From: Scilla litardierei
Lineage: Eukaryota; Streptophyta; Magnoliopsida; Asparagales; Asparagaceae
DNA length: 64,000 nucleotides
Reading direction: 5' to 3'
Assembly: GCA_030789695.1 (NCBI GenBank)
Contig: CM061139.1
Coordinates: 103,276,037 to 103,340,036, forward strand
Every line of letters starts with the position of its first letter. Positions within the stretch are counted from its first letter, which is position 1. A program made the position numbers and the translations under genes. Of the stretch, positions 30,311-42,193 are shown piece by piece. Under the pieces are notes generated by a model. The model was not told the origin of the DNA and did not search any database. It saw only the letters and a program-made list of their open reading frames with translations.

Positions 30311-33241
30311 TGTAACGACCTGAATTTTTCCAAAACATTTAAGCTAAATATTTGAAGTAATTTCATTTTTAATTGTGTTTTATAATGGTTGATCAGGAGT
30401 TTTAAACTAATTTCAAAAATTCTTATAAAAATATTTTGAGACACTAGACTTAATATAACGTATTTCATCAATTTCAGATTTCCTCAAATGCCCAAAACAT
30501 TTCTGTTAAAATTCATCTTCCAAAATTACCGTTTTGATTCGACGAATTTATTTTCTATACAAACGTCTTCAAATCGATTTCAAACTTCTACAGTAGCCTC
30601 CTATGATCATTTAGGGCTCCCCACATTAATTTCGTAATTTTCTGATATCATTTCAATAGAGAACCCGCATACTTGTTTTCTAAACGTTTTGGCCAAAAAC
30701 TAGTATCCCCGTAGCCCAAACCCTGAAACGGACTACGTATTCGCCATCCTCGCGACGATACGATCCCGTGGGTATGTTTTCGTAATTTTTCGGACACGTT
30801 TACTAGTAGGGGCAAAATCGTAATTTCGTTTTTGTATTTTACTAATTACTTTCACTAATGAGGGTTTTACTTTTTACTAATTACTTTTAACCTATCCTAA
30901 TTACCTAATCATCTACCTAACCTACCCGTAAGCTACCCATGTGATTCATGGGTTGGCTTAATTTCCACCCTTAGTCAAAAAGCATACCAAACTCTTAATT
31001 ACACATTAATACCCTTGACTAAGTGTTAAATGAGGTTAGTATTTAATTAATTTATTTACTTTATATAATCCCTTCCCCCTCGTTTGGCAGAGTAAACCCT
31101 AAACCCATGCAAACCCATACCCGCAATCTCTCAGCCTCGTCTCTCCTCAAACTACTCATGCAAACCCACCCTATCTCTCTATCTCTCTCTCCCTCTATAT
31201 CTCCCCCCGCTACTGCCCTCATGGCTGCAACCGCCGTTCGCCGCCGACGAGCCCAACCCACGGGAAAACACGCCCAACGCCGCCATCTCCGTCACCAAGC
31301 CCCGCCTCCGTCATCCGAGATCCCACCGCCGCCGCCGACTTCGCCCGAACCCCGAGCCTCCCCCGTGAGCACCCTGGAGCGCCTCGCCGCCGCCGTCCCC
31401 GCCTTCGCCGTCGCCTGCTCCCATCGCCGCCAACGGAACCCCCCGCTCTCAACAGCCGCTCGCCCCCGCCGCCGTGCTCGCCTCCGTCCGCCGTGGGAGC
31501 CGCCTCCTCCTCCGTCAGCTGCAGGAGCCGCCTCCTCCTCCGTCAGCTGCAGGAGCCGCCGCCGCCTCCGTCCGCTGCAGGAGCCGCCGCCCCACCTCGC
31601 CGCTGCCGTCCTCAGCCACCGCCGTCGACGTGAGGAGAACGTCGGGAGCGTAAAGTTTGCTCAGTGGCAAACTTGTAAATATGGTGAACTTTCGTAATTT
31701 TCGATTTTTAATTAATTAATAATAGGGTTATACAATAATAAATCCATAACTAGTTATACATGGCCCAGAAAAATGAGTGGATAGTCCCAGAAAATCAGAA
31801 ACGATATTTCGGATCCAATGGCGCTAGTCTCACTGCGAACAGATGCCTAATTTTTTTCAGAATAAATTTTTGAACTTAGAAATTAAATAGGTATAAATCG
31901 TTCTAAAAATCGTAACTCGCTGATTTTACGTACACAAATATGTGATAAAATTATATGTGCTAATAGACTTCGAGACGGTCGTTTTGACCACTCGCTCATG
32001 TAATTCCGATTTGTATTGCTCCCGTAAGAAATTACGGAAGATACGCGTCACTTAAGTATTTTAGGGTTTTAAAGCTATTTCTAAGTTTTTAAAAATTATA
32101 AAAAATTACAGAAGCTTCTGAAAATTCTCCCCTCTTGCAGTAAAATCTAAATAATTATTTTAGTTTTATATAAAAATTTTAAATATTTTCCGACACCGTT
32201 TTAACGAGTTTAAAAATCAAACTAACCTAATTATTAAATAAGAAAAAGTCGTGTTTTTCTAAAATAAGTATTTTGTGTTGCAGGTACAGACTCTAGTGTA
32301 CCAACTTCTGAGGAAGCCCTAGATCCTCTTCCGGCTTACTACAACGGTATTAATTTTGGTAAGTCACGATAGGTTCTAACCTTAGAAATCTAGCCACTGT
32401 GCTCATACGAACTTGTAGCACCGCACTACTACGTGCTCGAAGCACGGAAACATACACCACTTTCTTGTGTTGGACTTGACTTGGAACATTTCATGGAACG
32501 ATCATGTAAAGAACTTGTACTTGACACATCACCGGGTTTTGGGGTAACTCATAGTTTGTGAGAGTACGGGAGTGACTAGAGTTTGGTCTACCTGTCCTGT
32601 CGCCTGTGTTTCGACACCCTGTCCTGCTGCATGCGTTTCGGCAAACCATACTGCTGCCTGGGTACCGGCATTCGTCTGGGTAGCACCCAGGCAAGAGACG
32701 AACTGAACGGTCACATATTGTACTCTCCGACTTGAGTCACGTAGTTTTAGCAGAGCTTGCACGGTTACTTCTTTACAGTCATGCACTTTACTTTCTGCAC
32801 TTGTACAGACACTACACCGTACTTTACTTTACTTCTGCTTGTCATACTTGTACAGTACTTCTTTTCTTTGTTTAGAATCTTTGTGACTTACCTTCGGTTC
32901 CACTTGTGGCACCGACAGACGAAGATCAGATTGAGGAGATTGCTCCAGAGTATGAGGAGCCTGCGCACGACCCAGAAGCCGCGGAGTTTTAGTTATCTGT
33001 GTTGGTGTGTGTTGTGAGGTGTATTTCCATTCTGTATTTCCTTTCCGTACTTTTCCTTTCATGTATTGGTGTGAGAGAGTGCTGGTTGTTGTACTTTAAT
33101 TTGGACTGTAATAATGTCTGTAAGCTGGTTTGAGTGTTGTTGGTACATCTCTGCGTTGTGACTATGCTGATTTCACTGGTAAACTGCGGAACCTGCAAAT
33201 AAATCAAATAAGTAACGGGCCCCCGAGAGCGGGTCGTTACA
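30311..33241 (+). repeat. 5' LTR of element B
   Basis: Begins TGTAACGACC and ends GGTCGTTACA, so the ends are inverted copies of each other over about eight bases. A TATA box (TTATATAATC, 31061) precedes a GC-rich block that starts with ATGs at 31107 and 31221. The 28-base segment around 31505-31560 is duplicated here but single in the right LTR. Confidence 0.93.
31107..32992 (+). CDS. candidate three-exon gene inside LTR B (predicted by eye)
   Basis: Downstream of a TATA box, ATG 31107 (or 31221) opens a Pro/Arg/Ala-rich exon. A donor-like GTCGAC/GTGAGG ends exon 1 at 31629. Exon 2 is 32284-32358, between TTGTGTTGCAG and GTAAGT. Exon 3 is 32919-32992, after CACCGACAG, ending in TAG. In the left LTR all three join in one frame: exon 2 encodes TDSSVPTSEEALDPLPAYY and a few more residues, and exon 3 an acidic tail ending EYEEPAHDPEAAEF. 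Predicted product about 220 residues, with no recognised domain. In the right LTR (36167, 36661, 37316-37390, 37951-38024) the splice motifs are kept, but without the 28-base duplication exon 1 joins exon 2 out of frame. So either the coding reading is wrong or only one copy is intact. Confidence 0.3.
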
Positions 33242-33960
33242 TGTTTGGTGGCCCACACAGGTCCGTGCAAAATACCTCGTGAACAGTGTAGCAAAACCAG
33301 GGTGTATCGTATACGATACTCAACTAAGCTGACATTTCTTTGGATGCAGGTTCGACACTCGAAAGACGGATGGAGACCCTTCGGAGAACCCCAATGGAGT
33401 TGACCTATCCGACCTTAATAAGAAGTCATTAACAAAACCTAAATTTTGATAGGATTAACTAGTTGTTAATAAAAATCGTTCTGTATCGGTGGCACTCATA
33501 TGAATGATAATCTTCCTTCAATGGACCATGATACCGGTCAATGTGCTTGGCTAAAGTCTGTTGGATCAACCTAGCTAGACTGGGTACAAGTGATCCTAGC
33601 TTAGTCACTTCCCTGGCCGTGTCCGCTAGACCGCAAGGACGTGAATCATGATTATGTGACGTCATCGATCTTATTCACTACCAACCTTCCTTTATCTTGA
33701 TGACCTTTCATTTGACATTCTTAGAATCTTTCTATTTCTAGTTTGCTTGAACCCTAGCCACGTTTATTTTAAGGAGGGTAGCGTTTGAATTTTTCGATCA
33801 TCAGAAGTTCGAGCTCCTCAGCAGAAGCAGATCGAAGGATGTTCAGAAGTACTCAAGGATGATGCTGGAGATTTTGAGACGAGCCAAACGTCGCGTGCAC
33901 GTCTAGGATGTTACGTTTTTAAAACTCGTATTTCTTTTCTAACCCTGCTCCCATCCTGTA
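33242..33960 (+). other. primer region and 5' internal domain of element B
   Basis: Directly after the LTR comes TGTTTGGTGGCCCACACAGG, sharing GGTGGCCCAYRCAGGTC with the same position in element A. This is not the usual initiator-Met site. At 33764-33800 a second tract, TTTAAGGAGGGTAGCG followed by TTTGAATTTTTC, imitates the real polypurine tract/LTR junction at 35352-35390. No gag homology is convincing. Confidence 0.6.
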
Positions 33961-33974
33961 CCCGATTTTTCCAC

Positions 33975-34896
33975 GTGTTAGAATTCTTTCCCGCCTACCA
34001 CCTCCCCTTATTATTGTCTTTGTCCTCATCCTTGCCTCGAGCCCCGTTCCCACCTACCCTATACTACCTACCCATAACTTTCGGCGCCCCCTATTTATTT
34101 CCTTTGTCCGCTTCCCCACCTCGATCCCCGTTCCCGCCTAACACCGACGACTTTCGGTGCCCCCCTTCTCTTTTTAACCCCTCTTCACCTTCCTTCCCAA
34201 GCCACCCCGTGGTTCCCTTTTCGCTCAGACATCGCCCCTCCTCCTCCCGGCCTCTTCCCCAAGCGAGCTCGCCATCTCACCCGAAGCCCCGCCAGCTTCT
34301 GCTCCACTCCATCGGAAGTCCCTGCCATGGATCGTCAACCAACCGCAGCTCTCATCGCCGAGGACCCGCAACCACCAATGGCCCTTCGACGTTCTGTTTT
34401 GGGATTTTTGGCCTTGGCAACAACCCTCGCCGCCACCCTCGCTACCGCCGCTTGGCTGAGATCTTGGGAAGCCATGATCCTTGGGCTTCTCTTGAGCTCT
34501 CTGCCCTGGGTCTCACCCAGGTTGAGATCCCGTTTAGGCTTCCTCTTGCGTCTACTCCTTTTGATTTGCGGAAAAGCGTGTTTTTGGTTGTTCATTTGTT
34601 GGGTGATGTTGGGTTTTGCGAATATCGAGTATTGGTCTACGGAAGGAGTGATAGCGATGATTATTGGCATGATATTGGCCTTGGGTGTTGAAGTTGGATG
34701 TAGGCCTTGTGCTTGGCTCTGGATGAGAGCATGGATCCTGCCTTATTGTGGGATAGTATGGAGATTGACGGAAGGAATGCTAGCAGGGAGTACTGACTTA
34801 GAATGTTGGCCTTGTACTTACCTTTGGGCGGTGATTTGGACGTTAGCATGTGGTTGGGCATTATGGAAATTGATGGTGTTGGTACCCGCGGATTAG
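33975..34896 (+). other. unassigned ORF-bearing block in element B (possible captured host sequence)
   Basis: Two overlapping ORFs, 238 codons (33975-34691) and 189 codons (34327-34896), in different frames. The first is Pro/Ser/Leu-rich in a C-rich, leader-like stretch. The second starts MDRQPTAALIAEDPQPPMAL and is strongly hydrophobic, with repeated Leu/Trp/Cys-rich stretches that could be membrane segments. Neither resembles gag or pol. The base composition differs from the rest of the internal domain and looks like a plant gene leader plus first exon, so a captured host fragment is possible. Both ORFs may also be chance. Confidence 0.3.
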
Positions 34897-35370
34897 TCGA
34901 TACATGCTATATTATGAACAACATCTGTGGCCAGACCTGTTAGTCACCAGTAGCACGAATAAACTTTATAGTCTTCCGGTTTATGTGGTTTAAATAGCTT
35001 GCTACTGGCTTATCACCTCAGGTTCCAAGTTCGAACAGAGGTTGTCATCATAATAGCCCTCATTTTCATGTGATGTTATCATCTCATGTTAATTTTCGAC
35101 TACTTGAGAAGTCAGGGTAACTATTGTGATGATACTGGTCTCAGGAATAGTTACGGAAGCTATAGTGATGTCAATAGTATGTATTCATATATAACATCTC
35201 TTGTTTTCTTGATGTCGTGATATCACATTATATTTCATGTTATTTACAACATAATTTACTTGATTACTATTTTTTTAATCATTTATTTGCTTGAGCTTCT
35301 TCATAAATCTAATTATTTTCAACAGAGATTTTTAAATTCCGAGGACGGAATTATTTTAAGGAGGGTAGAA
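34897..35370 (+). other. 3' internal domain and polypurine tract of element B
   Basis: AT-rich, no coding signal. It ends with AATTCCGAGGACGGAATT (about 35335-35352), then ATTTTAAGGAGGGTAGAA (35353-35370) against TGTAACGACC. This is a chromovirus-type 3' end. Confidence 0.75.
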
Positions 35371-38273
35371 TGTAACGACCTGAATTTTTCCAAAACATTT
35401 AAGCTAAATATTTGAAGTAATTTCATTTTTAATTGTGTTTTATAATGGTTGATCAGGAGTTTTAAACTAATTTCAAAAATTCTTATAAAAATATTTTGAG
35501 ACACTAGACTTAATATAACGTATTTCAGCAATTTCAGATTTCCTCAAATGCCCAAAACATTTCTGTTAAAATTCATCTTCCAAAATTACCGTTTTGATTC
35601 GACGAATTTATTTTCTATACAAACGTCTTCAAATCGATTTCAAACTTCTACAGTAGCCTCCTATGATCATTTAGGGCTCCCCACATTAATTTTGTAATTT
35701 TCTGATATCATTTCAATAGAGAACCCGCATACTTGTTTTCTAAACGTTTTGGCCAAAAACTAGTATCCCCGTAGCCCAAACCCTGAAACGGACTACGTAT
35801 TCGCCATCCTTGCGACGATACGATCCCGTGGGTATGTTTTCGTAATTTTTCGGACACGTTTACTAGTAGGGGCAAAATCGTAATTTCGTTTTTGTATTTT
35901 ACTAATTACTTTCACTAATGAGGGTTTTACTTTTTACTAATTACTTTTAACCTATCCTAATTACCTAATCATCTACCTAACCTACCCGTAAGCTACCCAT
36001 GTGATTCATGGGTTGGCTTAATTTCCACCCTTAGTCAAAAAGCATACCAAACTCTTAATTACACATTAATACCCTTGACTAAGTGTTAAATGAGGTTAGT
36101 ATTTAATTAATTTATTTACTTTATATAATCCCTTCCCCCTCGTTTGGCAGAGTAAACCCTAAACCCATGCAAACCCATACCCGCAATCTCTCAGCCTCGT
36201 CTCTCCTCAAACTACTCATGCAAACCCACCCTATCTCTCTATCTCTCTCTCCCTCTATATCTCCCCCCGCTACTGCCCTCATGGCTGCAACCGCCGTTCG
36301 CCGCCGACGAGCCCAACCCACGGGAAAACACGCCCAACGCCGCCATCTCCGTCACCAAGCCCCGCCTCCGTCATCCGAGATCCCACCGCCGCCGCCGACT
36401 TCGCCCGAACCCCGAGCCTCCCCCGTGAGCACCCTGGAGCGCCTCGCCGCCGCCGTCCCCGCCTTCGCCGTCGCCTGCTCCCATCGCCGCCAACGGAACC
36501 CCCCGCTCTCAACAGCCGCTCGCCCCCGCCGCCGTGCTCGCCTCCGTCCGCCGTGGGAGCCGCCTCCTCCTCCGTCAGCTGCAGGAGCCGCCGCCGCCTC
36601 CGTCCGCTGCAGGAGCCGCCGCCCCACCTCGCCGCTGCCGTCCTCAGCCACCGCCGTCGACGTGAGGAGAACGTCGGGAGCGTAAAGTTTGCTCAGTGGC
36701 AAACTTGTAAATATGGTGAACTTTCGTAATTTTCGATTTTTAATTAATTAATAATAGGGTTATACAATAATAAATCCATAACTAGTTATACATGGCCCAG
36801 AAAAATGAGTGGATAGTCCCAGAAAATCAGAAACAATATTTCGGATCCAATGACGCTAGTCTCACTGCGAACAGATGCCTAATTTTTTTCAGAATAAATT
36901 TTTGAACTTAGAAATTAAATAGGTATAAATCGTTCTAAAAATCGTAACTCGCTGATTTTACGTACACAAATATGTGATAAAATTATATGTGCTAATAGAC
37001 TTCGAGACGGTCGTTTTGACCACTCGCTCATGTAATTCCGATTTGTATTGCTCCCGTAAGAAATTACGGAAGATACGCGTCACTTAAGTATTTTAGGGGT
37101 TTTAAGCTATTTCTAAGTTTTTAAAAATTATAAAAAATTACAGAAGCTTCTGAAAATTCTCCCCTCTTGCAGTAAAATCTAAATAATTATTTTAGGTTTA
37201 TATAAAAATTTTAAATATTTTCCGACACCGTTTTAACGAGTTTAAAAATCAAACTAACCTAATTATTAAATAGGAAAAAGTCGTGTTTTTCTAAAATAAG
37301 TATTTTGTGTTGCAGGTACAGACTCTGGTGTACCAACTTCTGAGGAAGCCCTAGATCCTCTTCCGGCTTACTACAACGGTATTAATTTTGGTAAGTCACG
37401 ATAGGTTCTAACCTTAGAAATCTAGCCACTGTGCTCGTACGAACTTGTAGCACCGCACTACTACGTGCTCGAAGCACGGAAACATACGCCACTTTCTTGT
37501 GTTGGACTTGACTTGGAACATTTCATGGAACGATCATGTAAAGAACTTGTACTTGACACATCACCGGGTTTTGGGGTAACTCATAGTTTGTGAGAGTACG
37601 GGAGTGACTAGAGTTTGGTCTACCTGTCCTGTCGCCTGTGTTTCGGCGCCCTGTCCTGCTGCCTGCGTTTCGGCAAACCATACTGCTGCCTGGGTACCGG
37701 CATTCGTCTGGGTAGCACCCAGGCAAGAGACGAACTGAACGGTCACATATTGTACTCTCCGACTTGAGTCACGTAGTTTTAGCAGAGCTTGCACGGTTAC
37801 TTCTTTACAGTCATGCACTTTACTTTCTGCACTTGTACAGACACTACACCGTACTTTACTTTACTTCTGCTTGTCATACTTGTACAATACTTCTTTTCTT
37901 TGTTTAGAATCTTTGTGACTTACCTTCGGTTCCACTTGTGGCACCGACAGACGAAGATCAGATTGAGGAGATTGCTCCAGAGTATGAGGAGCCTGCGTAC
38001 GACCCAGAAGCCGCGGAGTTTTAGTTATCTGTGTTGGTGTGTGTTGTGAGGTGTATTTCCATTCTGTATTTCCTTTCCGTACTTTTCCTTTCATGTATTG
38101 GTGTGAGAGAGTGCTGGTTGTTGTACTTTAATTTGGACTGTAATAATGTCTGTAAGCTGGTTTGAGTGTTGTTGGTACATCTCTGCGTTGTGACTATGCT
38201 GATTTCACTGGTAAACTGCGGAACCTGCAAATAAATCAAATAAGTAACGGGCCCCCGAGAGCGGGTCGTTACA
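35371..38273 (+). repeat. 3' LTR of element B
   Basis: 2903 bases, matching the left LTR with scattered substitutions and without the 28-base duplication. The exon-like segments are present at 36167-36661, 37316-37390 and 37951-38024. Visible coding changes are Ser to Gly in exon 2 and His to Tyr in exon 3. Confidence 0.93.
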
Positions 38274-38814
38274 AGAATACCCAAAAGAATACCCCAAAAC
38301 TCTAGAGATACGCTTATATAATAGCATTGCGGGTTTGGGGTCGTAGCGGGTCCAAAACCCGCACCCAAATACACTTAAACTCCGAACCCATTTTCGCTTC
38401 AAACCTCATCTGCAATAATAATGCAGGATCTTCTTATAGGCGACACATGGCATAGGCACGCCCATTTTCGTCGCCGCTTCGCTGGGTCCGACTCTGGTTC
38501 GAAGTTTGATGATGACCGTTGGATCATCATCCAACAGTCATTAAGAGGCCGCATTACTTCTTCTTTTGCCCGTTCGATGCAAGAGAGAGCGGGTGGATGT
38601 CTGCCACGTGTCCCCCGCTGATTTCGCCTCCGCCAGCTGCGTTTGTTGGATCCGGATCTGATTCGGGATGATAGGAGCCGTTGGATCGACATCCAACGGC
38701 ATATCGTGGGCCGCGTCGCCCATGGTTTTGATGCGTTGGATTAGGTAGGAAAATGATAGGATGATGCCACGTGTCCCAAGCAGGTGGGGCGGCTGTATTT
38801 TGCGGCATATTTAC
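38274..38814 (-). mobile_element. gypsy LTR I, right part
   Basis: Resumes the TR-GAG-like LTR after element B (AATACCCCAAAACTC, TAGCATTGCGGGTTT, both also in the TR-GAG LTR). It keeps the paired CCGTTGGAT inverted repeats at 38516-38537 (one arm altered) and 38678-38699. It is lost at 38815, where copia C' starts, about 500 bases short of the expected LTR end. Confidence 0.85.
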
Positions 38815-41293
38815 TGTAGGGTTTTCTAGGACCCTTAGGGCACAAAAACTCTATTCCCGTTCTAAGTCGGACGGAACATAGACATAAAATGCAGCGGAAA
38901 AATTATGTTAATCTAATTAACATGCAGCCATAAGGAAACGGACCCTCTTAGCCAGGACCTCTGCCAAGTTGGGGTGGATCTGACCACCCCAAGAGGGATC
39001 TAAACTACTGCGAATAATTAAAACGAAAGCTTCTAAAACATGCCCGGAATCTCAACCCTGGGGCGAGCAAGATGTTCCGCACTGTCTTCCGAGCTGCTCC
39101 CCATCCCACGCCGAGCCGCTCCTCGAACTGCTCCGAGCCGCTCCGCATCCCGAGGCAAGCAATCCTCGTGTCACCGAGCCAACCACGCGCCGAAGAAATT
39201 TTCACGCGAGTGAAAGCCTTCGTCAAGATTTCGGATCCGAATCCGAACTCCTTCGTGGCTTTGCTAGAGCCCTTCAGGAGTAAGGCAGAAATATAGGGAG
39301 ATAGAGAATATTAATTTAAGCCAAGATCCGAGCGTGCTCCAATATTTACGAGAGCCGCTCAGATCTGGAGCTTGGGACGATTTTTGAGGAGGAGAGCAGA
39401 CCCCTATTTATATAGGCGGCTGATTGCTCCCCTTTACTCAAAATCCGATGTGGGACTAAAGTTGGAGTTAATTAAATCAAGTTAGTTTGCCTTTTACAAA
39501 GAGCAAATTTCCGTGAATTTTAACTCATTAACCGTTGAAATTCATGATTGATACAACCTATCAATACGAAGGGCGTTCAACGGTGAACGCATAGGAAAAA
39601 ACGGCTCGTCAATTCGAGTCCGTTTGACCCCTCAATTGTATGTCCAAAGTTCAGCCCAAACATTGTATTTCGTAAAAATACAAGCAGCCATCAAAGAAAA
39701 AAGGCACATAGGGTTCGCAACCTTAGGTGTGGGGCCCACACAGGGGCCCCACGCATCAGTTGCACGCGCAGCCCCAGGGGCGCGTGCCTGGCACGCACCC
39801 GCAGGCGCGTGCCAAGTACGCGCCAGGCAGGGCGCACAGAGCGCCCTACGGGCGCGATTGATATGCGCCCCTTTCGAGGCGCCCCTTTCTCCTGATAGGA
39901 AATGCCCGGCCCAATGGGCCGGGTTTAATGTGGGCCCCTTTATCCCTTTAATCTCCATTTAATTCAAATCAGCCCATTGGACTGAAATTACAATGGTTTA
40001 GGGCCTGGGATTGATTTGGTCATATCTGGAGCGTTTGGCGTCCGATTTGGATGCCGTTCAAACCTGGGTTTAGACCGAGACTTTCCCGTCTTACCCATGA
40101 ACTTTTCCTTGCGTTTATATCATTAAATATGGTCTTAAACTATTTAAGGCACATTTAATATCTTTTGCATCATATGCAAATTAGTCCCTATCTTAGCTTA
40201 AATTTTCATTTGCATCAAAATGCAATTTTCTCTTCCTTTGCATCAAATGCAAATTATTTTTCCTAACTAATTTCTACCTATTACTAGACAAAGGTCGCAC
40301 TCTGTGTGTGACCCTACGGCCTGACCCTACTATAGATTGGGCTCGAAGCCCTATACAGCGGTGACCACGAGCAATGGCGGCCGTCCCTGTTTCAGAATCA
40401 TCATAATGTGGTTATCTCATCAACATGAGAATTGTCGGGATCACCCTAACCGTGTCTATGATGAGTTCTGCAGTTATAGTCTCTTCGTCAAAAATATGTC
40501 GTGCAGATCAAGTCTAGGGTAAGGGAAAACTGTCAACCCCAATAACTTGACTCCGTTTAGTTTCTATCGATCTTTAGTCAACTAATGTTGGACTTCTTCC
40601 AACATACTCTGCGCAGAGATTTACTAAAGATCGAACTAACTCTACAACACTAACTCCCATTGACCGGGAGATACGAATCCTCTCTTGGTCATTACTCTCC
40701 TCATACGCTTCAAGTGACACCCAATCAAAAACCTTTCGACAGGCCTAGCCTCGAAGTTAGATCAGTGATCTAAGTGGCACCGTTCACGCACAGGTTCGTA
40801 AAATAACCTCAAGTCAAAAGACCAACTTGTCTATCATCACTAAGAGTTATCATTGACAGATTGGTCAATGTAACCATATGATAAGTCTTGTGAATTGTTC
40901 AGTGAACTCATTCTCTAATGAGCACCTGTGTCTCACTTCGACTTCGCCAAGTCAAACGACCATGTGATCATCGCCACTGCTAAACGGTGAAGACTAAGAC
41001 ACAATGGTCTATTCGATGTTTCGATATCCTTGTCTCGAAACATCTACGACCACGAACCCTTTTAGACTTATGCTACAGACGGTCAAACATTTCTCCATGA
41101 TCGAGATACTCATCTCGATACCTGTTTGACCTTGCATAAAGTCTCAGAACTTTACCTAAGTTGATATCTAATGTTAACTACATTATAAAATAACTTAGAT
41201 AAATAATTACCAAACAGCTTACTGTTATTTCGAACAAGACATTTGTGCTATTCACACCGAGATAAATAGCCTTGAGGGCATCATCTCTCTACA
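38815..41293 (-). mobile_element. copia LTR, family C (copy C')
   Basis: Begins TGTAGGGTTTTC inside LTR I and is collinear with 48566-51170 (shared blocks such as TGAACGGTGAACGCATAGG, GTGTGGGGCCCA, ATAGTCTCTTCGTCAAAA and AACAGCTTACTGTTATTT). The right end at 41293 adjoins CATCTTCCATTTGCACTC, the complement of a copia polypurine tract, so the element is on the minus strand and this is its 3' LTR. At about 2.48 kb it is long for copia. It differs from the second copy by many substitutions and indels. ORFs such as 39624-39962 read a GC-rich block and are spurious. Confidence 0.75.
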
Positions 41294-42193
41294 TCTTCCA
41301 TTTGCACTCATGTGGAACTGTTAAACCGTCTACTCTATAGACTTAAGGGGCTTCTATGTTCGTGTTGGACCAACCATTTGAATCTTATTCAAATACTTCA
41401 CTTGGTCTTCCGGAATCCATAATATTTTATTTCCTTGGATCTTATCCAGCTCATTGTACCTTACGATAATCATTTAAATTTGTTACTGGTCATTTTAAAT
41501 GGCTCATATCTATTTCTGATAAAGTGTCAAACTCTTTGATTACTTTGTCAAAATAAATGTTCCATCCCTTTGATGCCTCGCATGTAATTTATACGCTCCC
41601 ACTGACTTTGAAAACTTTCTGGCTAATTCATATAAGTTGGTTCGTCTAAATCATATTTAGAAAAACGAACTTATAAGTGAATGCTCTAATTTTCATGGTC
41701 AACATGAGTGTTTACATCGAGTTTGGTTCGAGTAGATCTGTACACATCTGCTGGCGAAAAAGGTTTCATCATAATCCGTTTTATAGGAATTAGGATGAAA
41801 TTCTCGACCAACATGATTGTACTTCACTATTTTCTTTCTGCTCCAATCTTTTAACTTAAAGATTTACTTGCAGAAAGTGAGGAAACATTTTTCTTGGGGA
41901 CGTAAACTAAATTCCAAAATTTATTTATGCACATGGACCTATTCTAATTGCATCAAGTTATAAGTCGGAGTTACTACTCCAAATTTCATCCCGGAAGTTG
42001 ACTAAGTCATCATCAGTTATGATGTCTAACTCGACAATCCGTCTTACGAGATTTGAGTATTTATACAACTTTCTAATGATTGATTTAATGAATATCTTAT
42101 TGATAATGTCCTCATAGAACATTATCAAAACCTAGGCATTACTATTTGGGACCTAACCCAGAAGGAGGATTTAACTCAGAGTCACTGGCTATG
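41294..42193 (-). pseudogene. copia pol remnant (C'), minus strand
   Basis: Degenerate coding DNA. Between 41830 and 41690 the minus strand aligns with the RT block usually read GFTQxPGIDYDETFSPV: IPIKRIMMKPFFAS-like DNA keeps the TATGATGAAAC..TTTTCGCCAG nucleotide pattern. Upstream (about 41930-41860) a WNLV-type motif before RT is recognisable as FWNLVYVPKK. 41294-41690 should cover RNase H but is too decayed and shortened to place residues. The junction with D' at about 42194 is abrupt. No reading frame is intact. Confidence 0.6.

Larger units (their letters stand above)
30311..38273 (+). mobile_element. complete non-autonomous LTR element B (LARD-like, chromovirus-type ends)
   Basis: A 7963-base plus-strand element. 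LTRs are 2931 (left) and 2903 bases (right), with an AGAAT duplication. AATTCCGAGGACGGAATT-like DNA and AAGGAGGGTAGAA precede the right LTR. The 2129-base internal domain lacks recognisable gag or pol but holds a pyrimidine-rich ORF-bearing block. The extra 28 bases of the left LTR are a tandem duplication in its GC-rich exon-like block. It shares PBS-region and PPT motifs with element A, so both belong to one larger group. It sits inside LTR I. Confidence 0.9.

Noticed and set aside
39624..39962. overlapping 112- and 108-codon ORFs on opposite strands
   Set aside because: GC-rich inverted-word block (GCGCGTGCC/GGCACGC) in LTR C'; the same block is seen at 49464-49970.
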